Part shown: positions 55,877 through 64,000 of the stretch, in pieces
How positions within the stretch are numbered: position 1 is the stretch's first letter
How the letters are laid out: each line of letters begins with the position of its first letter
NCBI GenBank assembly: GCA_021772975.1
Contig: JAJFKY010000001.1
Span: 186,001 to 250,000, forward strand
Length of the DNA stretch: 64,000 nt
Source: Gammaproteobacteria bacterium
Lineage (GTDB): Bacteria; Pseudomonadota; Gammaproteobacteria; Xanthomonadales; Wenzhouxiangellaceae
Direction: 5' to 3'
Translations under genes and position numbers: made by a program
Notes under the pieces: generated by a model
The model's database searches: none
Seen by the model: only the letters and a program-made list of their open reading frames with translations
What the model was told of the DNA's origin: nothing

Positions 55877-56734
55877 ATGTTAACCACAGGATTCATTGGG
55901 CTGGGCGCCATGGGTGCCCCCATGGCTGGGCATATCGCCAGCGCGGGATTACTGCACACCGTCTGGAATCGCAGCCCGGACAAGGCCAGGCAGTTTGCAG
56001 CCCGATATAACGTCACCGCATCGCAATCACCGGCGGCCCTGGCGGAAGCCTGTGACGTGGTGTTGATTTGCGTCTCCGCTGATCAGGATGTCGAACAGAT
56101 ATTCGCCGCGCTTCAGCCCCACTTAAGGCCGCAGGCCATCGTGGTTGATCATTCCACCGTTGCGCCGCAAACCTCGCGGAACATGGCTGCTGCGCTGTCC
56201 GGCAGCGGGCATGGTTTTTTGGATGCGCCGGTTTCCGGCGGCGTGGAAGGCGCCAACAACGGATGTCTGTCCGTGATGGTGGGCGGCAGCAGCGAGGTGC
56301 TCGCGCGGGTTCGACCAATCATGGATTGTTATGCCGCACGGATTAACCACATGGGAGCGGCCGGTAATGGCCAGGCAACCAAAGCGGTTAATCAGATCCT
56401 GGTGGCCGGCATTGCCGAAGCGGTTTGTGAAGGGCTGGCGCTGGCGGAACGCCTGGAGCTGCCTTATCCGGCTTTATTGCAGGTGCTGCAAAGTGGCGCG
56501 GCCGGCAGCTGGTTTCTGGAAAAACGTGGCGCCACCATGCTGGCGGATGATTGTGATATCGGTTTCAAACTGGAACTGCTGATCAAGGATCTGCATATCT
56601 GCGAGCAGATCGCAGCTGACAAGGGCCTGCGGCTGCCTGGCATCCAGCGCGCCCTGCACGATTATCTGCAATGCCAACAGGCCGGTGACGGGCAGCAGGA
56701 TATTTCCGCGCTGATCCGCTTAAAGAGGACCTAA
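55877..56734 (+). CDS. Beta-hydroxyacid dehydrogenase (3-hydroxyisobutyrate/tartronate semialdehyde type)
   Basis: A 285-residue NAD(P)-dependent dehydrogenase. Rossmann motif GFIGLGAMGAPM (5-16), substrate motif DAPVSGGVEGANNG and the catalytic Lys in GNGQATKAVNQIL are all present. The exact acid/semialdehyde is not fixed by motifs. It starts immediately after the speA stop and is likely co-transcribed, though no polyamine link is obvious. Confidence 0.92.
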   Translation: MLTTGFIGLGAMGAPMAGHIASAGLLHTVWNRSPDKARQFAARYNVTASQSPAALAEACDVVLICVSADQDVEQIFAALQPHLRPQAIVVDHSTVAPQTSRNMAAALSGSGHGFLDAPVSGGVEGANNGCLSVMVGGSSEVLARVRPIMDCYAARINHMGAAGNGQATKAVNQILVAGIAEAVCEGLALAERLELPYPALLQVLQSGAAGSWFLEKRGATMLADDCDIGFKLELLIKDLHICEQIAADKGLRLPGIQRALHDYLQCQQAGDGQQDISALIRLKRT

Positions 56735-56748
56735 CATGAGGCCACCCC

Positions 56749-57273
56749 ATGACTGAGCGGGCCAACCAGTATCAGCTGGCCGCAGAACCCGTGACGCCTG
56801 CGCCGCCGAGTTTCTGGCAACAGCTATACAAACACCGCCTGGCCATGATCAGTCTACTGGTCGCAATCCTCAGCCTGGGCTATAACACCTGGCGCAATGA
56901 AGCCACTGAGGCCCATCGCAACACCCGCGCCGCGGCTTTTGCCATTCTGCAGGAATTGGGTGAATTGCAGCAGATCAGCAGTTATCGTCACTATTTTTAT
57001 TCACGCGTCCGCGACGAGGACCTGCCTGCTCAGGAAGATGGTGACTGGGTGCGCGGCTGGGGCAAGGTTTTACTGATCGGCGACTTATCCAGTCTAATGC
57101 CCGCATCCGTCGCCCAGGCTGCCGCCGGCCTGCATGCCAGTTGGCAGCAGCACGCCGCGCAACTAGAACTCGGCCCGGCTCGCCCGGACGGCAGGCTTGC
57201 GGAGCGGGCGATCATGCAAAGCATCAACGCCACCCGGCGTTCGGTATTGGATACGCTGCGGGCGCTGGAGTAA
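56749..57273 (+). CDS. Small single-pass membrane protein
   Basis: A 174-residue protein with a cytoplasmic-looking polar start (1-30), one membrane helix (about 33-50, LAMISLLVAILSLGYN) and a helical domain rich in Arg/Gln/Ala (for example AFAILQELGELQQISSYRH). No domain recognised. It follows the dehydrogenase by 14 bases and is probably in the same transcript. Confidence 0.75.
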   Translation: MTERANQYQLAAEPVTPAPPSFWQQLYKHRLAMISLLVAILSLGYNTWRNEATEAHRNTRAAAFAILQELGELQQISSYRHYFYSRVRDEDLPAQEDGDWVRGWGKVLLIGDLSSLMPASVAQAAAGLHASWQQHAAQLELGPARPDGRLAERAIMQSINATRRSVLDTLRALE

Positions 57274-57552
57274 TAGCCGACCAGGCAGCCTGCAGCTCAG
57301 CCTGTTATGCTGAAACTGACTTATCCGCGCTAATCACTGGATCACTGCGCAACGATCTGCCTGAGTCATTCAGGCCGTTGAGTTTGATCGAGTATGCAGA
57401 GCAGCGGCAATAGCAGAATAATGACTTAAACTTTCTCAAATCTTTAATGACTGAGCAAAACTTGTATGCTAGACTGACGAAGTAGTCACCAGCAATGGTA
57501 TTTCGTGCGCGCGAAATACTCCGGACCCAACAACCCCAATTAGGTTTTATCA

Positions 57553-58371
57553 ATGATGAATAAACTGTTGCTTATTACTTCTTTTATATTGGCATTCAGT
57601 GTTAACGCTGTTGCCCAGAACGCAAGTCCGCTGACCATCGACGTTCAACCACCACAGGTACTGGGCGGCGGCGGCGGCTGTGTTGTTGATAACCTGCAGG
57701 GCGCCTTTGCTTCCGGCTTTTTGAGCTGGACACCAGGCGTTGGCACCATGGCCATACTGATTGATCCAACCGGTACGGGCGGCCCGAGTGATCCAGGCTG
57801 CGGTGGAAGCTTTGACGGCATGGTATTTAATGTCGCGGATGTCACTTTCACGGTAGCTGACGAATCAGCTTTCGGTACCAACGATGGCATCGGCGCAGCT
57901 TCATTTAATGTTTCCCTGCATCCTTTGGCTGTTGCCGGTGACCCATCTGCCGGTCCGGGAGCAGCAGTTGACAGTCAGACTGTCAACTTTATGGCAGACG
58001 GTTCTGGCATTTACACCTTCACCAACCCTTTCGCCGATGTTTCATTTGAAGAACCGTTCTTCGTTGCCTGGCAGTTTGTCAGCTTCGCCGGTGGCGCTCA
58101 GGTCATCACCCCGCTGTGGGACGGCGTAGTACGTCCGGATGGCCGTCAGTTCATAGATAACGATGGCATGGGCTTTGTCGATCACTCGGTTTTCTTTGCC
58201 CCTCCCGCCAATGGCTGGGTAGGCGTAATCGTAACCGGTGACTTTGTCAGCGGCGAGGTTCTGCCACCACCGCCTGCGGTGCCGGCGTTGAACATGTTTG
58301 GATTACTGGCGCTGGCTTTGGCTCTGATGTTGGTCGCGACCGTGCTGTTGCGCCGGCAACGCCAGAATTAA
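57553..58371 (+). CDS. Exported protein with IPTL-CTERM-like sorting tail (1 of 3)
   Basis: A 272-residue exported protein. Signal peptide LLLITSFILAFSVNAVAQ, a beta-rich body of about 220 residues with glycine/proline-rich loops, then VLPPPPAVPALNMFGLLALA and a membrane helix ending in RRQRQN. This is the layout of IPTL-CTERM/exosortase-H-type sorting signals (proline linker, xPTLxxxG, helix, basic tail), although the motif is degenerate here (VPALNMFG). A strong terminator follows at 58399. Confidence 0.82.
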   Translation: MMNKLLLITSFILAFSVNAVAQNASPLTIDVQPPQVLGGGGGCVVDNLQGAFASGFLSWTPGVGTMAILIDPTGTGGPSDPGCGGSFDGMVFNVADVTFTVADESAFGTNDGIGAASFNVSLHPLAVAGDPSAGPGAAVDSQTVNFMADGSGIYTFTNPFADVSFEEPFFVAWQFVSFAGGAQVITPLWDGVVRPDGRQFIDNDGMGFVDHSVFFAPPANGWVGVIVTGDFVSGEVLPPPPAVPALNMFGLLALALALMLVATVLLRRQRQN

Positions 58372-58398
58372 TCAGACATTCTGACTTAACGTCAATAG

Positions 58399-58424
58399 AA
58401 AAGCGGCCGCTGGCCGCTTTTTTT
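58399..58424 (+). terminator. Rho-independent terminator
   Basis: AAAAGCGGCC (58399-58408), loop GCT, GGCCGCTTTT and further T form a perfect 10-bp stem with a U-run, 28 bases after the first IPTL-like gene. It separates that gene from the next one. Confidence 0.92.
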
Positions 58425-58510
58425 ATGCCCGAAGCCAGCTAAGCTTAAAATTGACGCTTGCTGACCTAAACTCCGCGCTTGATCTGAACCGTTATACCGG
58501 AACCCTGTGT

Positions 58511-59230
58511 ATGTCGACACATTACCTGCTGATGACACTTTGCCTGCTGGCAAGCGCCCCGGCCTGGTCCGAGCAACATTGCCCCCAGGATATTGATGGA
58601 TTGCTGGCGCATCAGCAATTGACCAGGGAATATGAGCAGATGAGCTTTGCCGTCCAGCATATCGGCGAAGGCGACCAATATTCACGCAGCGAGCGCTACG
58701 AGCCACTGCGGCAGCCGGGTCAGCGCTGGGTACTGTTAGAACTCAATGGTGAACAGCCGGACGCTGAAGCACGAGAACGCTTTGCCCGTCAGCGGGCCAG
58801 CCAGGGGAATCCTCTGCTGGGTTATCTGCAGGACCGGCAGGCTGATGAATTTACGCTGATCGCAACCAGCGAATCACGCCATACCTATACGTTTCAACCG
58901 GATAAAATTGAAGTCGGTTCGGGAGGTAAAAACACCCTCAATGTGGCTGAATTCGTGCGCGGCAAGCTGACGCTGCTGAACGACCCGCAGGTTGGTTGCG
59001 TGTTAACAGTCAACTTATCCAACCCCAAATCATTTTCGCCCCGTACCGGCGTGAAAGTTAAAACTTTCTCGCTGACCAGCCGGTTTTTGCTGGACCCAGT
59101 CAGTGGCCTGTTTTTCCCGCACAGCAGCAACCTGGTCTTGCGTGGCCGGGCCTTTCTGGTGGCCGGTTTTGATGTTATGAACCGGGCCACCTATTCAGCC
59201 ATCAGTCTGGCGCCAGGCCGCAACACTTAA
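58511..59230 (+). CDS. Exported protein of unknown function
   Basis: A 239-residue exported protein. Signal peptide YLLMTLCLLASAPAWS after ATG 58511; the longer frame upstream has no signal. The body contains ADEFTLIATSESRHTYTFQP and VGCVLTVNLSNPKSFSPRTG, a beta-rich pattern without a recognised family. It carries no C-terminal membrane helix, unlike its neighbours, and lies between two IPTL-like genes. It may be periplasmic or secreted. Confidence 0.72.
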   Translation: MSTHYLLMTLCLLASAPAWSEQHCPQDIDGLLAHQQLTREYEQMSFAVQHIGEGDQYSRSERYEPLRQPGQRWVLLELNGEQPDAEARERFARQRASQGNPLLGYLQDRQADEFTLIATSESRHTYTFQPDKIEVGSGGKNTLNVAEFVRGKLTLLNDPQVGCVLTVNLSNPKSFSPRTGVKVKTFSLTSRFLLDPVSGLFFPHSSNLVLRGRAFLVAGFDVMNRATYSAISLAPGRNT

Positions 59231-59388
59231 ATAACTCCTGTAACACGCGTTCCCATTGACCGCCCATCCGGCCACTTTACGCTCGCCAGCCAAAGCAGGC
59301 GCAATAATGGCTTATTGGTGAATATCCTGGTATTATCCGCCAAAATTATAATCCCAATTTACAAATAACTAACAATCCGGAGTCAAAG

Positions 59389-60192
59389 TTGAATACTTAT
59401 AACCAGAAGCAATGGTCGGCGCTGGCAGTGGGCGCTATTTTATTATCAGCCGTATCTGCGGGCAGCTTTGCTCAAGAATCGCGGGTATTGGAGACCTCTC
59501 TGCCGGCAGCCAACTTTGGCTCTGTGGCAGCCTGCACCGACGGTGCACCGATACTGGATCAAACGCCTAACCAGGCCAACGGCATCTTCTCGGACGCTGA
59601 TTGTGATTTCTGTAATGGTGGCGCCGGTGGCTCTCAAGCGGTTGCCGATGACTTTATTCTGGCTTCAGAAACCGATATTGGCGAGTTGATCATGTACTCC
59701 GGCTACTTCCCGGGCGATATTATCCCCATGCCGGCAGATCCATGGACGATCACTTTTCATGCCGATGCTGGAGGACTGCCAGGCGCAGCGATCAGCTCTC
59801 AGGATGTTGTCCCTGAAGGCGTTCTGACCGGTGTCACCCTGTTTGGTGTTTCTGAAATCCAATACACCTTTGTGCTGAACACAGTCACCCTGCCGGCTGG
59901 CACTTACTGGCTCGAAATCACCACCGATTCGGCCGGCAATACCGACTCTGCATTCTGGGAAGTCGGCAACCCGGACCCAGGCGCTGGCCGTGATGGCACC
60001 GCTTTTGCTTTTGAAGTACCCGGCGTGACCTGGATGCCTACCGCCATGCAGGACTTCGCTATAACGATGTGTGGCCCGATCGCCATGCTGCCGCCACCGC
60101 CGGCAGTACCGACGCTGAGCAAAACCGGTTTGACCATCATGGTATTGCTGCTGTTGCTTTGCGCGGGTGTAACTGTCCGCCGTTTTAACTAG
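59389..60192 (+). CDS. Exported protein with IPTL-CTERM-like sorting tail (2 of 3)
   Basis: A 267-residue exported protein starting with TTG 59389 (GGAG 8 bases upstream; no nearer ATG). Signal peptide LAVGAILLSAVSAGSFAQ; body with paired cysteines (DADCDFCNGG) and a choice-of-anchor-like beta pattern (QAVADDFILASETDIGELIM). The tail is MLPPPPAVPTLSKTGLTIMV, a membrane helix, then RRFN. The VPTLSxTG motif lacks the Trp of canonical IPTLxxWG. A terminator follows at 60218. Confidence 0.85.
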   Translation: MNTYNQKQWSALAVGAILLSAVSAGSFAQESRVLETSLPAANFGSVAACTDGAPILDQTPNQANGIFSDADCDFCNGGAGGSQAVADDFILASETDIGELIMYSGYFPGDIIPMPADPWTITFHADAGGLPGAAISSQDVVPEGVLTGVTLFGVSEIQYTFVLNTVTLPAGTYWLEITTDSAGNTDSAFWEVGNPDPGAGRDGTAFAFEVPGVTWMPTAMQDFAITMCGPIAMLPPPPAVPTLSKTGLTIMVLLLLLCAGVTVRRFN

Positions 60193-60217
60193 CCAGCCTC
60201 ACCACATCAACAGATAA

Positions 60218-60252
60218 CCTGGACTGCCCGACGGCCGTCCAGGCTTTTTTTT
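60218..60252 (+). terminator. Rho-independent terminator
   Basis: CCTGGAC...GTCCAGG closes a stem with an inner GCC/GGC part and one mismatch, followed by eight T (60245-60252). It lies 26 bases after the second IPTL-like gene. Confidence 0.88.
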
Positions 60253-60375
60253 AGGCTTCGAGCTATTATTGGAGCGTAAACCACATAGCAATAAAATGGG
60301 TCACAATACTTGCAATACGTGGCTGGCTAATTCAAAATAGCTTCCTTAAATAATAATTCTCTGTGGGATAATTCA

Positions 60376-61305
60376 ATGAAATACCGTGTTCTTTGTGTTT
60401 CGGCCATACTGTTGGCCGGCAGTTCAGTGGCTATTGCTCAAACCGACGATCCGAACAATAGCCAAACACCCGCCAGCCCCGCGCCACCGGTTTCAGGGGG
60501 CACGGGAGCAGTGGTTAATACTTTTACGATACCCACCGCCGCTACGCCTGTCGGCCTGGAGAATGACGGCAATAGCAATCTTCTGCTGACCGACATCGGC
60601 AACACTGACTTCTCTACCATCAGCAGTGCTGACGGCAGCCTGATTTCAGGTCCGTTTGCTACCGGCAGCACGGGCAACCCGATCGGTATTACCACCAACG
60701 CCGGCACCATCTCCATCACGGACACCGTTGATATGGATGTTGATCAATATGATACGGCCGGTAACTTTATTGCCAGCTTTGACGTCAGTGGCTTCTCGAC
60801 TTTTCCGGAAGGCATCACCATCGCTCCTTTTGACGGCAACTTTTATGTTGTCGACGGCGCTGGTGGCAATCAGGTCGGTCAATTTTCACCGGCCGGTACT
60901 CTGCTGAACAGCTTTCCGGTCAACGGCGCATCACAGGACGGTATTGCCTTCGATAATCTTCGTTGCGTGTTCTGGCTGTATGACAGCGGCACCGATACGG
61001 TACGCAGTTATGACAGCAGCTTTACCGAGCTGACCACTTTCCCAGGCACGATTGCCGCAGGTTTCTCCGGTGGCGAAGGTGTTGGCGTGATTGATAACAG
61101 CGTGTTTGTCATGGCGACCGGCGCAGGTACCGTGGTCGAATTTGATCTGACCGGCGCGCAGTCAGCCGCGAACGCAGACACACTCTGCCCGCAGGATGTA
61201 TTGCCGCCTCCGCCAGCCGTGCCCACGTTGAGTCAGACAGGTCTGGCTATCCTGGCGCTGATGCTGTTGCTGGGTGGTGGCCTGGTGGTACGCCGCTACG
61301 TCTGA
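60376..61305 (+). CDS. Exported beta-propeller-like protein with IPTL-CTERM-like tail (3 of 3)
   Basis: A 309-residue exported protein. Signal peptide VLCVSAILLAGSSVAIAQ; a repeated pattern such as PVGLENDGNSNLLLTD, PEGITIAPFDGNFYVVDGAG and SQDGIAFDNL, like the strands of an NHL/SMP-30-type propeller. The tail LPPPPAVPTLSQTGLAILAL, membrane helix and RRYV matches the two neighbours. It is the clearest sorting signal of the three. A perfect terminator follows. Confidence 0.85.
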   Translation: MKYRVLCVSAILLAGSSVAIAQTDDPNNSQTPASPAPPVSGGTGAVVNTFTIPTAATPVGLENDGNSNLLLTDIGNTDFSTISSADGSLISGPFATGSTGNPIGITTNAGTISITDTVDMDVDQYDTAGNFIASFDVSGFSTFPEGITIAPFDGNFYVVDGAGGNQVGQFSPAGTLLNSFPVNGASQDGIAFDNLRCVFWLYDSGTDTVRSYDSSFTELTTFPGTIAAGFSGGEGVGVIDNSVFVMATGAGTVVEFDLTGAQSAANADTLCPQDVLPPPPAVPTLSQTGLAILALMLLLGGGLVVRRYV

Positions 61306-61335
61306 TCAGCGTTAAGCAAGCAGACTTTCAACACG

Positions 61336-61365
61336 CAAGGCAGCCAATGGCTGCCTTGTTTTTTT
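61336..61365 (+). terminator. Rho-independent terminator
   Basis: CAAGGCAGCC and GGCTGCCTTG form a perfect 10-bp stem around AAT, followed by seven T. It lies 30 bases after the third IPTL-like gene and before convergent recG. Confidence 0.93.
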
Positions 61366-61395
61366 GGGCTGGATTATTATCCCGCCAGCACTTAA

Positions 61396-63492
61396 TCAGA
61401 CTTCGCCATAAACGGCTGCTGCGCCAATCCAACGCCGTATCAGCCGCTGCGCCACCCCAGCACCGGCATCCTGCACAGCCGAGGCCAGTTCGATAGCATC
61501 ATCCAGCAGTTCATGGTCACGGGTTAAATCAGCGATTTTCAATTGCTGCAAGCCGGTTTGACGGGTGCCCAGAACTTCTCCCGGGCCACGCAGTTGCAAA
61601 TCCTTCTCCGCGATAACAAAACCATCATTGGTTTGCCGCATGGTATCCAGACGTGCCTTGGCCATTTGCCCCAGTGGCGCCTGGTACAGCAATACGCAGC
61701 TGGATTCGGCTGAACCACGTCCCACCCGGCCACGCAGCTGGTGCAACTGAGCCAATCCCAGACGCTCGGCATTTTCAATAATCATCAGGCTGGCATTGGG
61801 TACATCGACACCAACCTCAATCACCGTGGTGGCGACCAGTAAGGTCGTTTGCTGCTCACGAAAGCGCTGCATGACCTGCTCTTTCTCACGGGCTTTCAAG
61901 CGGCCGTGAATCAAATCGATGCTCAAATCCGGCAGTGCCCTGGTAAGGGCCGCCATGGTTTGTTCGGCCGCCTGAGCCTGCAGTTGATCTGACTCCTCCA
62001 CCAGCGTGCAAACCCAATAGGCCTGGCGACCAGCCCGACAGGCCTGTGCCACCCGTGCCACAACTTCCTCACGCCGCGAAGCAGCGATCGCCACGGTTTT
62101 GACCGGTGTGCGGCCTGGTGGCAACTCGTCAATCACCGAGACCGCCAGACCGGCATAGGCCGTCATTGCCAGGGTCCTTGGAATCGGTGTGGCGGTCATG
62201 ATCAACTGATGCGGTCGCTGGGCACTGGTTGCAGACGTGCTGGTCTCTGACATGCCTTTGTCCCTTAGCGCCAGACGCTGACCCACCCCAAAACGATGCT
62301 GCTCATCGACGATCACCAGTCCCAGTTGACTGAACTCGACACCTGGCTGCATCAGCGCATGGGTACCGATTACCAATGGCGCGCCTGCGCTGATCTGTTC
62401 CAGGGCGAGTTTCCGGGCCTTAGCGGTAAGCTTGCCGGTTAGCCAAACCGGTGCAACATTAAACGGCCCAAACCAGCCTTGCATGGACTGCAGATGCTGT
62501 TCCGCCAGCAGTTCGGTGGGCGCCACTATCGCGGCCTGCCAGCCACTGGCCACGGCATGTGCAATGGCCAACGCCGCCACCACGGTCTTACCCGAACCCA
62601 CATCACCCTGCAGCAGACGCAGCATCGGTTTACTGCTGGCCAGGTCAGCGGCTATTTCTGCGTAGACCCGCTGCTGGGCAGCCGTCAGCTGATAAGACAG
62701 GCCAGCGGTCAGCTTATCCGCCAGACTACCGTCCGCCAGGCACGGGGCCCGCAGACTGGCCAGCATACGGTGCAGGTTCTGCATCGCCAGCTGATGGGCC
62801 GCCAGCTCTTCCAGAATCAGGCGGCGTTGCGCGGGATGCCGACCGGCGGCAAGTTGGGCGGTATCGCTGTCCGCGGTGGGGCGATGCAACTGCTGCAGTG
62901 CCGGTTTAAGCATGGGCAGCCCGAACTGCTTGCGTACTCGCGCCGGCAACAGCTCGGTGACCGGTAATTGTTCTCTAGCCAGCAGCAACAACGCCTGCTC
63001 GGTCAACTTTAACCAGCGTGGCTGCTGTAATCCCGAGGTGCTGGGATAGATGGGTGTCAACTCGCCCGGCGGGCTTTCATTCAGCTGCCGCGCGCTGATG
63101 CGCTGACAGCTGGGATGCACCATCTCCAGCCCCTTGTATCCGGCTCGCACTTCGCCAAAACAACGTAGATGTCCACCGGCTTTATAAGCCACCTGCTGAG
63201 GTTGGCGGAAATGAAAAAAGCGCAGATAAATCAAACCGGTGCCGTCATTGAGCACCACCACCAGCGAGCGCCGGCGGCCATAAATCAAACCACTGTATTC
63301 AATCCTGCCGTTGATCAGCACTCGCTGACCCGGCAGCACGCTACCGATCGGAACCAGGCTGGAACGATCTTCGTAACGAAACGGCAGGTGCAGCAACAGA
63401 TCAGTGATGCTGTGAATACCGATCTCATTCAACTGGGCGGCCAGTTTTACACCGACGCCATGCAGATCACACAGGGCGTTGGTCTTGGTCAT
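61396..63492 (-). CDS. recG: ATP-dependent DNA helicase RecG
   Basis: A 698-residue RecG (E. coli 693) that reverses stalled forks and branch-migrates junctions. N-terminal wedge/OB domain (about 50-170, RVLINGRIEYSG); helicase motifs LLQGDVGSGKTVVAALA, VIVDEQHRFGVGQR (DExx box), LIMTATPIPRTLAMTAYAG, and LLVATTVIEVGVDVPNASLM with QLRGRVGRG. The order spoT-ridA-recG is conserved. It starts 18 bases after the ridA stop. Confidence 0.97.
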   Translation of the reverse strand: MTKTNALCDLHGVGVKLAAQLNEIGIHSITDLLLHLPFRYEDRSSLVPIGSVLPGQRVLINGRIEYSGLIYGRRRSLVVVLNDGTGLIYLRFFHFRQPQQVAYKAGGHLRCFGEVRAGYKGLEMVHPSCQRISARQLNESPPGELTPIYPSTSGLQQPRWLKLTEQALLLLAREQLPVTELLPARVRKQFGLPMLKPALQQLHRPTADSDTAQLAAGRHPAQRRLILEELAAHQLAMQNLHRMLASLRAPCLADGSLADKLTAGLSYQLTAAQQRVYAEIAADLASSKPMLRLLQGDVGSGKTVVAALAIAHAVASGWQAAIVAPTELLAEQHLQSMQGWFGPFNVAPVWLTGKLTAKARKLALEQISAGAPLVIGTHALMQPGVEFSQLGLVIVDEQHRFGVGQRLALRDKGMSETSTSATSAQRPHQLIMTATPIPRTLAMTAYAGLAVSVIDELPPGRTPVKTVAIAASRREEVVARVAQACRAGRQAYWVCTLVEESDQLQAQAAEQTMAALTRALPDLSIDLIHGRLKAREKEQVMQRFREQQTTLLVATTVIEVGVDVPNASLMIIENAERLGLAQLHQLRGRVGRGSAESSCVLLYQAPLGQMAKARLDTMRQTNDGFVIAEKDLQLRGPGEVLGTRQTGLQQLKIADLTRDHELLDDAIELASAVQDAGAGVAQRLIRRWIGAAAVYGEV

Positions 63493-63510
63493 CGCTGTAG
63501 CAATCGGTTG

Positions 63511-63900
63511 CTAGATTCGGCTGCCTACCACCATCACACCATCAATCTCTACCTCCGCGCCTTTGGGCAGAGCGCTGACCTGCACCGCCGCCCGGGCCGG
63601 ATAAGGTGGTTTCAGGTAACCGGCCATCAGCTTATTGACCTGCTCGAAATGCCCCAGATCGATGAGGTAAACGTTCAATTTGACCAGGTCTTCAAGCTGT
63701 CCGCCGGCCGCCACGCAGACTGCCCGCAGATTCTGCATCACCTGATGCAGCTGACCGTCAAAACCGCCCTCAGCCAGTTCCATACTGGCCGGCACCAGGC
63801 CAACCTGGCCGGACAGATACACCGTGTCACCGACCTGAACGGCCTGCGAATAAGTACCCAAAGCAGCGGGTGCGTGTTCAGTGTGAATGATTTTTTTCAT
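63511..63900 (-). CDS. ridA: RidA, reactive enamine/imine deaminase
   Basis: A 129-residue RidA/YjgF trimer protein that hydrolyses reactive 2-aminoacrylate released by PLP enzymes. Arg103 (YPARAAVQV) and Glu118 (GAEVEIDG) mark the active site; SQAVQVGDTVYLSGQVG is the typical opening. It lies between the probable spoT and recG. Confidence 0.95.
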   Translation of the reverse strand: MKKIIHTEHAPAALGTYSQAVQVGDTVYLSGQVGLVPASMELAEGGFDGQLHQVMQNLRAVCVAAGGQLEDLVKLNVYLIDLGHFEQVNKLMAGYLKPPYPARAAVQVSALPKGAEVEIDGVMVVGSRI

Positions 63901-63923
63901 GCTGAGAAAGCCTTTTACTGTTG

Positions 63924-64000
63924 TCAGAGTTTGGAAGTGGTATTCAGACTACGCAATTCCCGCGCAACTTTTACCACATTAGGATTATGCCGCAGGCGCT
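63924..64000 (-). CDS. spoT: Probable SpoT C-terminus (rest outside window)
   Basis: Only 24 codons and a stop are visible: the frame reads LRHNPNVVKVARELRS and ends SKL. This fits the end of an ACT domain, as at the end of SpoT (ppGpp synthetase/hydrolase). The call rests mainly on gene order before ridA and recG. Confidence 0.6.
   Translation of the reverse strand, partial: RLRHNPNVVKVARELRSLNTTSKL

Overview
The window is one continuous chromosomal stretch of a moderately GC-rich gammaproteobacterium. Three conserved gene orders point there: algZ-algR-hemC-hemD-hemX-hemY, lptM-(methyltransferase)-dapF-DUF484-xerC, and spoT-ridA-recG. A biosynthetic SpeA/SpeE pair, glnS, and an AddAB-like nuclease pair with an iron-sulfur AddB fit the same group. 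Exported proteins with an IPTL-CTERM-like C-terminus, a secreted TPR-CHAT protein under an ECF sigma factor, and many exported amidohydrolases and peptidases suggest a free-living organism of the Xanthomonadales/Wenzhouxiangellaceae or a related lineage. I cannot name the genus. I saw no tRNA, rRNA, insertion sequence, prophage or CRISPR array.

Layout: 1-2.6 kb (minus) holds a calcineurin-like phosphoesterase cut by the window edge, an Sfp-type phosphopantetheinyl transferase and a small kinase-fold protein. 2.7-6.0 kb (plus) has a secreted protein and two tandem exported amidohydrolases, the second lacking the metal-binding HxH. 6.0-6.5 kb is a non-coding array of palindromic repeats. 6.5-9.9 kb (minus) is xerC/DUF484/dapF/methyltransferase/lptM. 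9.9-17.5 kb (plus) has an esterase, the AlgZ/AlgR-type two-component pair, a small lipoprotein and hemCDXY. 17.5-21 kb (minus) has a membrane TPR protein and a 2Fe-2S/FAD reductase. 21.1-25.8 kb (plus) is a compact run: zinc-ribbon protein, thioesterase, acyltransferase, YheT-type hydrolase, TPR/sulfotransferase-like protein. 25.9-31.5 kb carries an M23 peptidase, a tiny lipoprotein, a GST, an exported acetamidase-like protein, a TetR regulator, REP-like palindromes and an AMP nucleosidase. 31.6-39.3 kb (minus) has a short DUF4062-like remnant, the AddA/AddB-like pair and an M20 peptidase.

39.4-44.9 kb (minus) is a four-gene unit: ECF sigma factor, membrane protein in the anti-sigma position, secreted protein, and a 1121-residue secreted TPR-CHAT protein closed by a clear terminator. 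This is the best candidate for a little-described system. 45.4-48.5 kb has an amidohydrolase-fold lipoprotein, a GNAT acetyltransferase and an MBL-fold hydrolase. 48.5-49.7 kb is an island of several interleaved repeat families. 49.7-57.3 kb has glnS, a DAACS symporter, divergent speE/speA, a beta-hydroxyacid dehydrogenase and a small membrane protein. 57.5-61.3 kb holds three exported proteins sharing a proline stretch followed by an IPTL-CTERM-like tail; each is followed by a strong terminator, and an unrelated exported protein lies between the first two. 61.4-64 kb (minus) is recG, ridA and the end of a probable spoT.

Many genes overlap by ATGA or similar junctions, which supports most start choices. 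Starts moved downstream from the longest frame are explained in the individual entries.
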